NCBI RefSeq assembly: GCF_040544555.1
Contig: NZ_JBEPKD010000002.1
Location: 62,001-126,000 of the forward strand
Source of the DNA: Halalkalibacter oceani
Lineage (GTDB): Bacteria; Bacillota; Bacilli; Bacillales; Bacillaceae_D
Length of the DNA: 64,000 bases
Direction of reading: 5' to 3'
The notes under the pieces were generated by a model. It saw only the letters and a program-made list of their open reading frames with translations, was not told the DNA's origin and ran no database searches. The translations under genes and the position numbers were made by a program. Shown here piece after piece: positions 25,448 through 34,065 of this stretch (the first letter of the stretch is position 1; each line of letters begins with the position of its first letter).

Positions 25448-25927
25448 CTAAGCCCCTCCTTCCTTTCTAAATTCTAGCTGGAGGGTACGAATAAACGACC
25501 TCGTAAAGTAAATAGATGTAAACAGCCCGGCAATCGGCACCGCGATGTTAATCGCCTGATAGCTGATACCGAGAATCGGTGTCAGCTTGCTCGATGCCTG
25601 CATCGTAAAGTCCATGCCGAGGTAAATAAAAATGTAAAAAAGAACATAATATATGGCTGCTGCCCGGATGAAAAGACTAATGATCCGTAACGGTCGCGGC
25701 ATCTTGTTAACAAAATAATCGACGCCGACATGGCTGTTGCGCTTCATCGCCGAGCTGATCCCGATATAGACAAACCAGACAAACAGCCCGATTGTCACTT
25801 CTTCCACCCAAGGCAGTGGATGATTTAATACATAACGCGAGAACACATGCGTACCAGTCAGCAAAATAATTGCCGAAAGGGCGAATGTGGCAATACCGTC
25901 ATCCAGCCATTTTAACCACTTGACCAT
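25448..25927 (-). CDS. dctQ: TRAP transporter small permease
   Basis: A 159-aa, four-helix protein. LKWLDDGIATFALSAIILLTGTHVFSRYVLNHPLPWVEEVTIGLFVWFVYIGISSAMKRNSHVGVDYF carries the DctQ pattern (VFxRYVLNxxxxWxEE, GxxxAxxxxxHVGVDYF). Start ATG 25927 is chosen because the upstream in-frame extension lacks a site, while GGGGGAAATC lies just ahead of it. It binds DctM in the membrane. Confidence 0.9.
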   Translation of the reverse strand: MVKWLKWLDDGIATFALSAIILLTGTHVFSRYVLNHPLPWVEEVTIGLFVWFVYIGISSAMKRNSHVGVDYFVNKMPRPLRIISLFIRAAAIYYVLFYIFIYLGMDFTMQASSKLTPILGISYQAINIAVPIAGLFTSIYFTRSFIRTLQLEFRKEGGA

Positions 25928-26040
25928 TATGATTTCCCCCTGAAACCTGCATCGCAGTGGACAAAGCCAGTCATGAATAAAACGCTTCATGACTGACTTT
26001 TTCAAACTGCGCCTGCAGTCTCTCCAAATTGAATCGATTT

Positions 26041-27111
26041 TTACGGCCGATTTTCGAGCAATTCTTTAATTTCGTCATATAGACCAGGTGTCCAGGAAGG
26101 AAACGCTTCATATACACCTTGAACTAATTGTTTAAACGCTTCCGTATCAACTTCGTTTATTTCAACACCCGCTGCCTCGAACTCCGCTAACACTTCTTCT
26201 GTCTGTTCATCCAGCACCGTTCTTGCAAATTCACTTGCTTCGTCACCTGTTTCTCTCAAAATTTGAACAAGATCCTCCGGCAATGTCTCAATGAAGCTTG
26301 TGCCGCCAACCCAGGCCGTTATAAATTTCTGATGCCCCGTCAAAGCAAGATACTTTGACACCTCGTGCGCTTTCACACCTTGAAGAACAGGAAGCGGATT
26401 TTCCGCCCCATCTACCAACCCTTGCTGAAGCGACGTATAAAGCTCTCCGAGAGGCGTCGGCGTCGCCGCGGCCCCCATTGCTTCAAAAGCCTGGATTGAC
26501 ATTTGATTATTTGGCACACGAATCTTTTTCCCATTTAAATCTTCAGGAGTCTCTACTTTTTCATTTGTTAAAAGATGACGCTCTCCATAAACCGTTCTCG
26601 TTGTCACAACTTCAATTCCCTGCTCCCTTAAATCTCCTTTTAACCCTTCAAACCAGTCTGTCTCCGTTAAGTAAAGCAATTCATCTATGTCTTCTACTAA
26701 ATAAGGAGCAGTTAATATGCCTGCATCAGGAACGTAGTCCATTAAAAAATCGTACCCCGCAAGCACAATGACATTGTTACCCAGCTGGGCCTGCTCGACA
26801 ACGTCTTTTTCAGCTCCTAATTGCGAGCTTGGATAAAGGATCAATTCCAATCTCCCGTCACTCGCTTCCTCAGCTAATTCCTTCCACTTTTTCGCCAGTT
26901 CATCAACCGGCTCCCCCGGCTGATTTCCATATGCGATATTGATCGAATAAAGCTCCCCATCGGCAGCTTCTGCTTCTTCTGGTCCATTCTCAGTTGTCTC
27001 TGTATTTCCTGTAGAACCTTCTTCACTCGTGCTGGAAGAACAAGCAGCCATTGCCGCCACCAAGAAAACCGTACATAAAAGTAATAACAGCTTACCGACT
27101 TTTCTCATCAT
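26041..27111 (-). CDS. dctP: TRAP transporter substrate-binding lipoprotein
   Basis: A 356-aa lipoprotein: signal peptide ending VAAMAAC (lipobox MAAC, Cys ~24), then a Ser/Thr/Glu-rich linker and the DctP fold. Family parts: SINIAYGNQPGEPVDELAKKWKELAEEASDGRLELILYPSSQLGAEKDVVEQ and GKKIRVPNNQMSIQAFEAMGAAATPTPLGELYTSLQQGLVDGAENPLPV. The conserved arginine of KIRVP binds the substrate carboxylate. A lipid anchor replaces the free periplasmic form found in Gram-negatives. First gene of the operon. Confidence 0.93.
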   Translation of the reverse strand: MMRKVGKLLLLLCTVFLVAAMAACSSSTSEEGSTGNTETTENGPEEAEAADGELYSINIAYGNQPGEPVDELAKKWKELAEEASDGRLELILYPSSQLGAEKDVVEQAQLGNNVIVLAGYDFLMDYVPDAGILTAPYLVEDIDELLYLTETDWFEGLKGDLREQGIEVVTTRTVYGERHLLTNEKVETPEDLNGKKIRVPNNQMSIQAFEAMGAAATPTPLGELYTSLQQGLVDGAENPLPVLQGVKAHEVSKYLALTGHQKFITAWVGGTSFIETLPEDLVQILRETGDEASEFARTVLDEQTEEVLAEFEAAGVEINEVDTEAFKQLVQGVYEAFPSWTPGLYDEIKELLENRP

Positions 27112-27300
27112 AATTTCCCCTTTTTTATTATATCTAAGGAAGGATAACGCTTACATAACAAGGTTATCGGCCTTGCCAAAGCCTCTCATCCCCATTTCCA
27201 ATTATAGCAACAGCCGGACAAATAAAAATTGCCTAAATTTGCGATTTTATACCTTTTTTTGATATTTTTACAGGATAAAAGGCTTCATACCAAAAAAAAC

Positions 27301-27334
27301 GGTGGTTTCCCGCTTGGAATGTTGGGAAACCACC
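27301..27334. terminator. Bidirectional terminator ahead of the dctP gene
   Basis: Perfect 11-bp stem GGTGGTTTCCC / GGGAAACCACC flanked by A8 on one side and T8 on the other. It lies between the small gene at 27375-27560 and the dctP promoter. Confidence 0.8.
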
Positions 27335-27374
27335 GTTTTTTTGGAGTCTTATCATATTGTTATTTACTTGCTTT

Positions 27375-27560
27375 TTACATAATTTCATCATACGTATAGC
27401 GCACGACATAGCGATTTGTTTTCAGCTTTTTAATTTCGACGACCGGCCCGATTTCGTAGCCATTGATCCAGTTGTCTTCGATTTTCGCTTTGACGCAGCC
27501 TGCCTGAAACTTCGATTGAAACACTTGCTTATAATAGACCCACTTCGGCAATTTCTTCAT
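27375..27560 (-). CDS. Small hypothetical protein
   Basis: A 61-codon ORF (MKKLPKWVYYKQVFQSKFQA start) without signal peptide or membrane helix. Start ATG 27560 follows GGAAAGGGCCGG. It has alternating beta-like strands (CVKAKIEDNWINGYEIGPVVEIKKLKTNRYVVRYTYDEIM), suggesting a small SH3-like or OB-like fold. It is bracketed by a terminator. I do not recognise the family. Confidence 0.55.
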   Translation of the reverse strand: MKKLPKWVYYKQVFQSKFQAGCVKAKIEDNWINGYEIGPVVEIKKLKTNRYVVRYTYDEIM

Positions 27561-27874
27561 ATCCGGCCCTTTCCTTTCCACTTTTTCGTTGTTCTGCTTG
27601 TCATTTGTGAATATATCAGGTAGAGATAATGGTATTATACTGGAATTTCATTAACAGCTTACAGCTATGATGGTGCACTGATTATAATTATATTTATTTT
27701 CAGCTTTTTTACAAATTATTCTCTTTTTTAAGCAAATGTTAATGATCAGAAAAGGATCGCGCTGTTCAGATATAAGGCTTGGCCAGAAACCGGGCTTGAG
27801 ATAAAAACATCTCATGCTTTAAGCCCGGGCCAGGTGAAAAATCACCTGTTGACCCGGGCTCTCTCTTTTCCCTC
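27561..27874. terminator. AT-rich intergenic region ending in a terminator hairpin (3' of yutG)
   Basis: The first ~220 bases are AT-rich with a TATAAT hexamer on the minus strand near 27637, possibly the promoter of the small gene; no other gene is visible. At 27822-27860 a strong hairpin AGCCCGGG...CCCGGGCT with inner CAGGTGA/TCACCTG terminates the yutG transcript. Its core (CAGGTGA...TCACCTGTTGACCC) is a divergent member of the dispersed terminator family. Confidence 0.6.
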
Positions 27875-28426
27875 TTATCCAATTAATTCTTCGTTTTCCC
27901 GTTGCTTGATATCCTCCAGGCGGCGGTTCTCTTCGCGATCGCGCTGGCGGTGGGCCAGTCTGGCTGCGGCGCTCGCCGCGATACTTGCGACAAGATCGTC
28001 AAGGAACGTATCAATTTTCGGTTTCCGCTTGTCCAGTTCATCAATGATTCCGACCTTTTGCTTATCAAGATAGCCGAATGTCGTCACAGCGATGCTGCCG
28101 AAGCCAAATACCGAACCGAGCGCGATCGTCTCATCTACACCGAACAAGCCTTCATCTGATTCGACGAGCGATTGCAGCGGCTCGGACAGCTTCTTTTGTT
28201 CAGCCAATGTATCCAATTCAACCCCAACGAGGATCGCATGCTGAATTTCGCGTTTGCGAAGAACGGCATCTACGCTTTCATAGCATTCCTCGATCGTTAA
28301 TTCGGGATTATATTTCACTTGCAGATCATACACAATATTCGCAATATCCTGGACGGTGACGCCCCGTTCTGTTAACTTCTCTCGTGCGGCTTTCTCTACT
28401 GCTTCGCATGGCACTGGTTTCTTCAT
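27875..28426 (-). CDS. yutG: Phosphatidylglycerophosphatase A-like protein (YutG family)
   Basis: A 183-aa protein. The core DIANIVYDLQVKYNPELTIEECYESVDAVLRKREIQHAILVGVELDTLAEQ followed by DEGLFGVDETIALGSVFGFGSIAVTTFGYLDKQKVGIIDELD is the PgpA/YutG pattern. It is expected to remove phosphate from phosphatidylglycerol phosphate in phospholipid synthesis; enzymatic evidence for firmicute YutG is from family assignment. The C-terminus (RLAHRQRDREENRRLEDIKQRENEE) is highly charged. Start ATG 28426 follows GGAGGGAAATC. Confidence 0.8.
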   Translation of the reverse strand: MKKPVPCEAVEKAAREKLTERGVTVQDIANIVYDLQVKYNPELTIEECYESVDAVLRKREIQHAILVGVELDTLAEQKKLSEPLQSLVESDEGLFGVDETIALGSVFGFGSIAVTTFGYLDKQKVGIIDELDKRKPKIDTFLDDLVASIAASAAARLAHRQRDREENRRLEDIKQRENEELIG

Positions 28427-28537
28427 TGATTTCCCTCCTCTATCTATCTTATTTTACCATACCCGCCCTCACCAGTCTGGTAACAGGAAAAAAGAAGTCT
28501 TCTCGCCTATTTAAGATAAAAATAAACTACATCGACA

Positions 28538-28580
28538 AGGCTGGGAAAAAGGTAAAAAAACAACCTTTTGTCCCAGCCTA
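28538..28580 (-). terminator. Dispersed terminator hairpin, copy 5 (3' of the FdhF-like gene)
   Basis: Stem AGGCTGGGA / TCCCAGCCT with core AAAAGGT...ACCTTTTG. It lies after the oxidoreductase gene and before yutG. Confidence 0.75.
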
Positions 28581-28658
28581 TGGATCGTTGGCTTTTTTGT
28601 CCTTCTACCTGAAACGGTCAGGATGGTTCTGCCACAAGCATCCCCATCCTGCTGTTCA

Positions 28659-31019
28659 TCAGCCTTCTGCTGTCTCTTCTAAATCTTCTATTCTTCTTTC
28701 GAGGTAGCTGACATCTTTGCGGGCGTTAAAGCGCTCGGCTTTTTCAACCTTGACGGCGATGTTGTAGCTCGGGATTTTCGCCAGATCCTCGTACACACCT
28801 TTTGGCAACAAGAAGTTTCCTTCAGGGAAATACAATTCAATATTGCCTCGGGCAATGTCGATAAAACGCGCCTTGCCGCTGAAGACACCGTACTGGTTGT
28901 AGACGACGATATTTTCCCGTTCTGTGATGCTTAAATCCTTCGCGTCCTCCGCATTCATGAGCACGTCGTAGCGCTCCGCATCATTATTCGGATCATTCTC
29001 GCTGTACACCATTGAGTTAAATTGCTTGCCTCGTCTTGTTGTGATATAAAAATCACCGGCTGTTTTGTTCAAGTCGGGAATGTCGACAGCGATTAAATTT
29101 CCTTTGCCGTCCGGTGTCGGACAAACGCCGTCCTCACAGAGCCAGGCTCCTCCCCATTGGAACACATCACCCTGCTCCTTTAAATGCTGAATGCCATCAT
29201 AATTTGGATTCGCCAAAGCAATTTCGTCGCGGATCGCCTGACCGTCCGCAAAGTCGATCAACTCGGCATCTTCCGGTCTGACCCGCTTCGCAAGATCAAG
29301 ATAAATTTTCCACTCGGAACGTGCTTCTTCAATCATCTGTTTGTTTCCATCAATCGGCGGAGAAAAGTAGACCATTCGTTCCGTTGAGGTTGACGTACCC
29401 CCGCCATCCTGTTCATAGCGCGTTTTCGCCGGAAGAACAATGACAGCCTCCTTCGCGTCGACGAGCGTCGACGTATTAAAAATAATATCCTGATGGACGC
29501 GGATTTCAAGCTCAGATAATGCTTTTTCAACAAAGACAGGATCAGGCATCGTTTCAAGGAAGTTACCGCCCGATAAATAATACAGCTTGATTTTCCGCTC
29601 ATGGTCTTCAGGCAGTAAAATATTTTCAAGCGATACGCCGATTACATCACCCTGCCATTTCGGCAGTTCAAATTTCCAAAGCTTTTCGATTCGCTCGATA
29701 TTGGCCGGTTCAAAGTCCCCTCCCGGAAGCACGAACGGATCAGCGCCCATCTCACCGCTTCCCTGAACGCCGGAATGACCGCGGATCGGCATGACACCGC
29801 AATGTTCTCTGCCTAAGAATCCGCGCAGCAAAGCAAGGTTTGCCACCTGGGAAATATTATCTGAAGCGAAGGTGTGCATTGTCAGTCCCATTGACCAGAC
29901 AAACACCCCGGACTTGCTCTTGGCAAGTAGCTCAGCCAGCTCGGCGATTCTTTCCTGTGTTACCCCGGAAGAGGCAACAATCGCTTCCCATGACTGCTCG
30001 GCGACCTTCGCCTTTAGTTCCTCATAGCCATTGACATGAGCCTCCACGAAAGCATGGTCAATCGCTGAACCCGGTTCTGCTGCTTCCATCTCAAACCAAT
30101 GCTTCATAATCCCGTGCATAAAGGCAATATCTCCGCCAATATTCACCTGGTAAAAATCATCCGCGAGCTTTGTGCCAAATAAAGCCGACTCGCCAATGGA
30201 CGGAATCCAGTATTTCTCCATCGATGGTTCGCGGTACGGGTTAATGCAAATGATTTTCGTTCCTTTTCGTTTCGCCGCGTACATGTATTTCGTCGACACC
30301 GGCTGATTATTCGCTGCGACCGAACCCCAGAAGACGATCACATCTGAACCGATCCAGTCTTTGTAGTTACAGCTTGAGGCCCCGATGCCGAGCGAGCGTT
30401 TAAGCGCTGTTTTCGATGGTGAGTGACAAATCCGTGACGCATTGTCAATATGGTTCGTTCCAAGGAATCTCGCTACCTTGGCGGCAACATAATAAGATTC
30501 ATTCGTTATGCCTCGAGCCGTTAAATAGAAGGCGTAGTTTTTCGGATCGAGCTTCTTCATTTTATCAGCAATGAGGTCCATCGCTTCATCCCACTCAATT
30601 CGCGAAAAGCGACGCTCGCCCGGGCGACGGATGAGCGGATACGGAATTCGTCCCAGCTCGCGCAGCTCGGCGCTCGAATACTTGCGCAACTCATCAATAT
30701 CAGCGTGGACAACCTCTTCCTTCATCGCCGGCATCGTATTAAGCCGCAGCACATTTAAACGGGTCGTGCAAAGATGCGGCCCGGCCAGCGTCTGATCATA
30801 CAGCCCGGCAACGCCAAGGGCACAGCCGTCACAGACCCCTTTTGTAATAATGTTCTTCGCATATTGCAAATTATCTCGATTATTCCAGACGACCTTCATC
30901 GTATCGCGAATATGCTTCGGCTTAACCTTTCCTAAGCCGAATGGTACCTTGCTTGCCCACAGCTTCGGTGCCGGCGTATGCGGCAGTTTGATCGGTCCTG
31001 AATGCTTTGTTTTCCCCAT
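28659..31019 (-). CDS. FdhF/YdeP family molybdopterin oxidoreductase
   Basis: A 786-aa molybdenum enzyme, resembling YdeP-type formate dehydrogenase alpha subunits. Near the N-terminus KGVCDGCALGVAGLYDQ holds a CxxC pair that could be part of an Fe-S site, though the usual full four-Cys set is not evident. Molybdopterin-binding segments: SDVIVFWGSVAANNQP, GTKIICINPYREPS, MPIRGHSGVQGSGEMGADPF and the C-terminal dinucleotide domain beginning at DFYITTRRGKQFNSMVY. Start ATG 31019 follows AAGGAGTG. Neighbouring DUF2294, OFA antiporter and fdhD genes point to formate or a related substrate. Confidence 0.85.
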   Translation of the reverse strand: MGKTKHSGPIKLPHTPAPKLWASKVPFGLGKVKPKHIRDTMKVVWNNRDNLQYAKNIITKGVCDGCALGVAGLYDQTLAGPHLCTTRLNVLRLNTMPAMKEEVVHADIDELRKYSSAELRELGRIPYPLIRRPGERRFSRIEWDEAMDLIADKMKKLDPKNYAFYLTARGITNESYYVAAKVARFLGTNHIDNASRICHSPSKTALKRSLGIGASSCNYKDWIGSDVIVFWGSVAANNQPVSTKYMYAAKRKGTKIICINPYREPSMEKYWIPSIGESALFGTKLADDFYQVNIGGDIAFMHGIMKHWFEMEAAEPGSAIDHAFVEAHVNGYEELKAKVAEQSWEAIVASSGVTQERIAELAELLAKSKSGVFVWSMGLTMHTFASDNISQVANLALLRGFLGREHCGVMPIRGHSGVQGSGEMGADPFVLPGGDFEPANIERIEKLWKFELPKWQGDVIGVSLENILLPEDHERKIKLYYLSGGNFLETMPDPVFVEKALSELEIRVHQDIIFNTSTLVDAKEAVIVLPAKTRYEQDGGGTSTSTERMVYFSPPIDGNKQMIEEARSEWKIYLDLAKRVRPEDAELIDFADGQAIRDEIALANPNYDGIQHLKEQGDVFQWGGAWLCEDGVCPTPDGKGNLIAVDIPDLNKTAGDFYITTRRGKQFNSMVYSENDPNNDAERYDVLMNAEDAKDLSITERENIVVYNQYGVFSGKARFIDIARGNIELYFPEGNFLLPKGVYEDLAKIPSYNIAVKVEKAERFNARKDVSYLERRIEDLEETAEG

Positions 31020-31057
31020 AAACAGATCACTCCTTCTTGCATTTTCAGTCATTCTCG

Positions 31058-31109
31058 CAAAAAACCACCGCTTCTCCTTGCCAGAATCCAGGTAAGGGTA
31101 GACGGTGGT
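31058..31109 (-). terminator. Hairpin with T-run between the DUF2294 gene and the FdhF-like gene
   Basis: On the minus strand ACCACCG...CGGTGGT closes a long hairpin with an inner CCTTACC / GGCAAGG stem and is followed by TTTTTTG. It ends ~40 bases before the FdhF-like start, so it may terminate the upstream transcript or act as an attenuator. Confidence 0.6.
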
Positions 31110-31147
31110 TGAGTCTTTTGCAGGTGCGCTACTAAGTGCCAAACCAA

Positions 31148-31510
31148 TTATTTTTTTGAAAACTTCTCTTCTATATTATCATCAAATACGAAGATCGACA
31201 TGCCAAAATCGCGTTCAATATCAATATCGACAAATAAATCAACAAACTTCGCCTGCAAAAACTCCTCCATTTCAACAGGACGGTTTTTGCGATACATCTC
31301 TTTCACCATTTCCGTACGCGCCGCACGCAGCATTTGCTTGCCTTCGTCGGCGGTCGCAATGAATTTCTCTACCGGAGAAAGGTTCCCCTGCATTTCGCAA
31401 ATCGCCCAATTCTTACAAAATGTCGTATTAATTTGACTCGGTCCCTTTCCCATATGCTTTTTGCGAAAGGAACGGACTAAATTACTGAATTCCGCTTCGT
31501 ATTTATTCAT
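31148..31510 (-). CDS. DUF2294 family protein (YrhF-like)
   Basis: A 120-aa soluble protein. The pattern FSNLVRSFRKKHMGKGPSQINTTFCKNWAICEMQGNLSPVEKFIA and the end FVDIDIERDFGMSIFVFDDNIEE match DUF2294, the family of B. subtilis YrhF, which is also next to formate dehydrogenase genes (yrhD-yrhE). Its biochemical role is unknown; a maturation or regulatory part in formate metabolism is inferred from recurring context. Start ATG 31510. It lies between the OFA transporter and the oxidoreductase genes in the same direction. Confidence 0.75.
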   Translation of the reverse strand: MNKYEAEFSNLVRSFRKKHMGKGPSQINTTFCKNWAICEMQGNLSPVEKFIATADEGKQMLRAARTEMVKEMYRKNRPVEMEEFLQAKFVDLFVDIDIERDFGMSIFVFDDNIEEKFSKK

Positions 31511-31577
31511 GTCTGTGGCCCTCGTTTACATGTTCTCTCTTAAAAGAGTAGAATGCCGCCATGAAAATGTCAATAAA

Positions 31578-32831
31578 CTAGCTTGCTAAATTCGTCACAG
31601 CATTCTTTTTCTTAAGCTGCTTAATATCAATGCGAATGACAAGGGAGACAACCAATGCCACAATAAACATAAAGCCGAAAATATACAATGTGCCGGCATA
31701 GCTGTTTGTCGTTTCCCGAATCCATGAAGCAAGGATCGGGCCGACCAGACCAGCTCCCGCCCAGGCGGTGAGAATATAGCCATGTATCGCTCCAAGCTGC
31801 TTCGTGCCAAACAGATCACCGATGTAGGCCGGAATTGAGGCGAATCCTCCACCATAGCAAGTCAGGATTAAAAACAATACGACTTGGAACAATACGGCAT
31901 GGGTAATGCTCGGCAAGGCAAAAAAGGAAACGATCTGGATCAAAAAGAACAGCGTATACACATTGGCGCGTCCAAGATAGTCGGAAATTGAGGCCCAGCC
32001 GATACGGCCGAAACCATTGAAGACGCCCATAATCCCAACCATCGTCGCAGCGGCTGCGGCGGACAGGCCGGCAATTTCCTGCGCCATCGGCGAGGCAACG
32101 GACAAAATCGCAATCCCACAGGTAACATTGATAAAGAGCATCAGCCATAAATACCAAAACCGTCTCGTTTTCACCGCTTCGTTGGCAGTCAGCTGGGAAA
32201 GATCTGTGCTGACACGCTTCTCACCCGTTTCCACCTCTTCCATATACCCTGCTGGCGGGCGCTCAATGTATAATGCCGAGGCAAACATAATGACGAAATA
32301 GGCAATGCCTAATGTGAAAAACGTGTTGGCGATTCCGACTGACTGAATCAGACTGGCCATGATCGGACTGGCAATCATCGCTGCAAAGCCGAAGCCCATA
32401 ATGGCAAGCCCCGTCGCAAGCCCGCGTCGGTCCGGGAACCATTTGACCAGCGTCGAAACAGGTGTAATATAGCCGACCCCCAGGCCGATCCCGCCGAGTG
32501 CTCCATACGTTATGTATAGCAGAATCAGGGAATCGATCGAAATGGCAAAACCGGCCCCGACAAGTCCAATTCCAAAAAAAGTCGCCGCCACTAAGCCGGA
32601 AACGCGCGGCCCGTACTTCTCAACAAAATGACCCATAAAAGCTGCTGACAAGCCGAGAAAAGCAATGGCAATACTGAATGTCAACGAAACGGCGCTTAAA
32701 TCCCAGCCGTGCTGCTCGATAATCGGATTCGTGAACACGCTCCACGCATAAACCGACCCGATTGAAATATGAATCCCCACAGCAGCGAGCGCGATTAACC
32801 AACGATTTTTTACTTTTTTCCCTTCCCCCAT
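31578..32831 (-). CDS. MFS oxalate/formate antiporter (OFA) family transporter
   Basis: A 417-aa, 12-helix MFS protein. The OFA hallmark is IHISIGSVYAWSVFTNPI in helix 1, followed by GPRVSGLVAATFFGIGLVGAGFA and GLGVGYITPVSTLVKWFPDRRGLATGLAIMGFG. Together these identify the oxalate:formate antiporter-type group. It could exchange formate, oxalate or a short-chain acid, in keeping with the neighbouring oxidoreductase and fdhD. Start ATG 32831 is preferred over 32837 because AAGGAGAG then has proper spacing. It has a long 5' leader with a terminator-like hairpin. Confidence 0.87.
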   Translation of the reverse strand: MGEGKKVKNRWLIALAAVGIHISIGSVYAWSVFTNPIIEQHGWDLSAVSLTFSIAIAFLGLSAAFMGHFVEKYGPRVSGLVAATFFGIGLVGAGFAISIDSLILLYITYGALGGIGLGVGYITPVSTLVKWFPDRRGLATGLAIMGFGFAAMIASPIMASLIQSVGIANTFFTLGIAYFVIMFASALYIERPPAGYMEEVETGEKRVSTDLSQLTANEAVKTRRFWYLWLMLFINVTCGIAILSVASPMAQEIAGLSAAAAATMVGIMGVFNGFGRIGWASISDYLGRANVYTLFFLIQIVSFFALPSITHAVLFQVVLFLILTCYGGGFASIPAYIGDLFGTKQLGAIHGYILTAWAGAGLVGPILASWIRETTNSYAGTLYIFGFMFIVALVVSLVIRIDIKQLKKKNAVTNLAS

Positions 32832-33025
32832 CTTCATCTCTCCTTTTTTCTGATCAAAATAAAAATCGCCGTGACTCGCTCAAAGGAACAGACAGATTCC
32901 TTTAAGAAGCACGACGATTAGTCTCAAGCAGGATTCGCTACTTTCGCACCAATAGTAATCGCTTTCATTCCAACACTTAACACCGACGACAGGGTCGCTG
33001 CCTCGATCATTAAATGTTACAATTT
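32832..33025 (-). promoter_or_regulatory. Untranslated leader of the OFA transporter gene
   Basis: About 200 nt separate the predicted start point from the OFA start codon. Besides the attenuator hairpin the leader contains CGAC-CCT-GTCG and TACT...AGTA small stems and a 14-codon ORF starting MKAITIGAK. I could not match it to a known riboswitch class. No other gene is visible in this >300-base gap up to fdhD. Confidence 0.45.
32855..32918 (-). promoter_or_regulatory. Attenuator-like terminator in the OFA gene leader
   Basis: On the transcript strand ATCGTCGTG / CACGGCGAT (one G:U pair) closes a 54-nt hairpin with an inner AAAGGAA / TTCCTTT stem, followed by TTTTTATTTT. It ends just before the ribosome site of the OFA gene and 120-180 nt into the presumed leader. 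A terminator here, ahead of its own gene, implies transcriptional control by premature termination. Confidence 0.6.
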
Positions 33026-33069
33026 ATTGAATTCTATTCAATCATAACGTGTTTCTTGCTTCTTTTCAA
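33026..33069 (-). promoter_or_regulatory. OFA gene promoter with overlapping dyad
   Basis: Minus-strand TTGAAA (33064-33069) and TATGAT (33041-33046) are spaced by exactly 17 bp. The perfect dyad ATTGAAT-N3-ATTCAAT (33026-33042) overlaps the -10 end and start point, a place suited to a repressor. Confidence 0.6.
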
Positions 33070-33273
33070 TATCTTTTCTCATACAAATTTCAAAAAATTG
33101 CTAACCTGAGCCAATTTAATCGCTTACAACAAAGGACGCTTCTTGCAAGCGGTATTTGTCAGTTCAACTTTTTTTATTCTCAAATAACAGTTTCTTTCCA
33201 CTTGTCAGTTGCCAAAGAGTATGGTTATATGATAGTCATAAACGCAACAGATGGGAGAAAAGGAGGAGGGAAC

Positions 33274-34065
33274 ATGTTGACAGAGTCATTAAGCTTGAAG
33301 GAAGAGATTGTGAAGTATAAGGACAATACATTTACGTCCTGTGTCGATGAAATCGCGGTCGAATTTCCGTTAACGATTTTTATTAACCAGGTGGAATTTG
33401 CGACAATGGTCTGCAGCCCGGAGAATCTTGATGAATTGGTGCTCGGCTTTCTGGCCTCTGAAGGAGTGATACGTTTCAGAAAAGAGATCAAGGATATGAC
33501 GATTGACCGCGATCAAGGCTTTGCGTATGTCGAGCTTTATAAGGACGACTTCATCAACCAGCAGTCCTTTTCAAAGCGCTTTATCGGCTCCTGCTGCGGC
33601 AAAAGCCGTCAGTTTTATTTCCAAAATGATGTCCGTACCGCGAAAACATCGATGGTCACGACGACCGTCACCGCCGCACAGTGTCTCAGCTTAATGAAAC
33701 GCATGCAAGCCGACAGCCTTGTCTTTCAGAACACCGGCGGCGTTCATAATGCGGCGCTCTGCTCAACGGAAGAGCTGCTCGTCAGCCGCTCCGACATCGG
33801 CCGCCACAATGCGCTCGACAAGCTGTACGGGTATTCCCTCCTGAACGGCATCCCCGTCAAGGACAAAATTCTCGTTTTCAGCGGTCGAATTTCCTCTGAA
33901 ATTTTGACAAAAGCCGCCAAAATCGGCGTCGGCATCGTTCTGTCCAAATCAGCGCCGACCGACCTGGCAATCCGCCTCGCTGAAGACTTAAACATTACGG
34001 CTGTCGGCTTTATCCGCGGCACGTCCTTTAACATTTATTCAAAGCCCGAACGGATTATTTTATGA
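33274..34065 (+). CDS. fdhD: Formate dehydrogenase accessory sulfurtransferase FdhD
   Basis: A 263-aa protein required to insert sulfur into the molybdenum cofactor of formate dehydrogenase. Conserved parts: DEIAVEFPLTIFINQVEFATMVCSPENLDELVLGFLASEGVI, the cysteine loop GSCCGKSR (about residues 104-111), and FQNTGGVHNAAL, SDIGRHNALDKLYG, VFSGRISSEILTKAAKIGVGIVLSKSAPTDLA. Start ATG 33274 has AAGGAGGAGG upstream; the longer ORF to the left is not coding. It is divergent from the OFA gene, and its presence shows that a formate dehydrogenase-type enzyme is active here. Confidence 0.95.
   Translation: MLTESLSLKEEIVKYKDNTFTSCVDEIAVEFPLTIFINQVEFATMVCSPENLDELVLGFLASEGVIRFRKEIKDMTIDRDQGFAYVELYKDDFINQQSFSKRFIGSCCGKSRQFYFQNDVRTAKTSMVTTTVTAAQCLSLMKRMQADSLVFQNTGGVHNAALCSTEELLVSRSDIGRHNALDKLYGYSLLNGIPVKDKILVFSGRISSEILTKAAKIGVGIVLSKSAPTDLAIRLAEDLNITAVGFIRGTSFNIYSKPERIIL

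Noticed and set aside
28659..31142. Longer N-terminus for the FdhF-like protein (starting at 31142)
   Set aside because: The extra 41 codons run through the hairpin and T-run, and an AAGGAGTG site stands ahead of ATG 31019.
32947..32991. Fourteen-codon leader peptide (MKAITIGAK...) in the OFA leader
   Set aside because: The ribosome site is weak and the peptide has no run of regulatory codons; kept only as a possible part of the attenuator.
33049..33273. 75-codon N-terminal extension of FdhD
   Set aside because: It covers the OFA promoter region, lacks family homology, and a strong ribosome site precedes ATG 33274.
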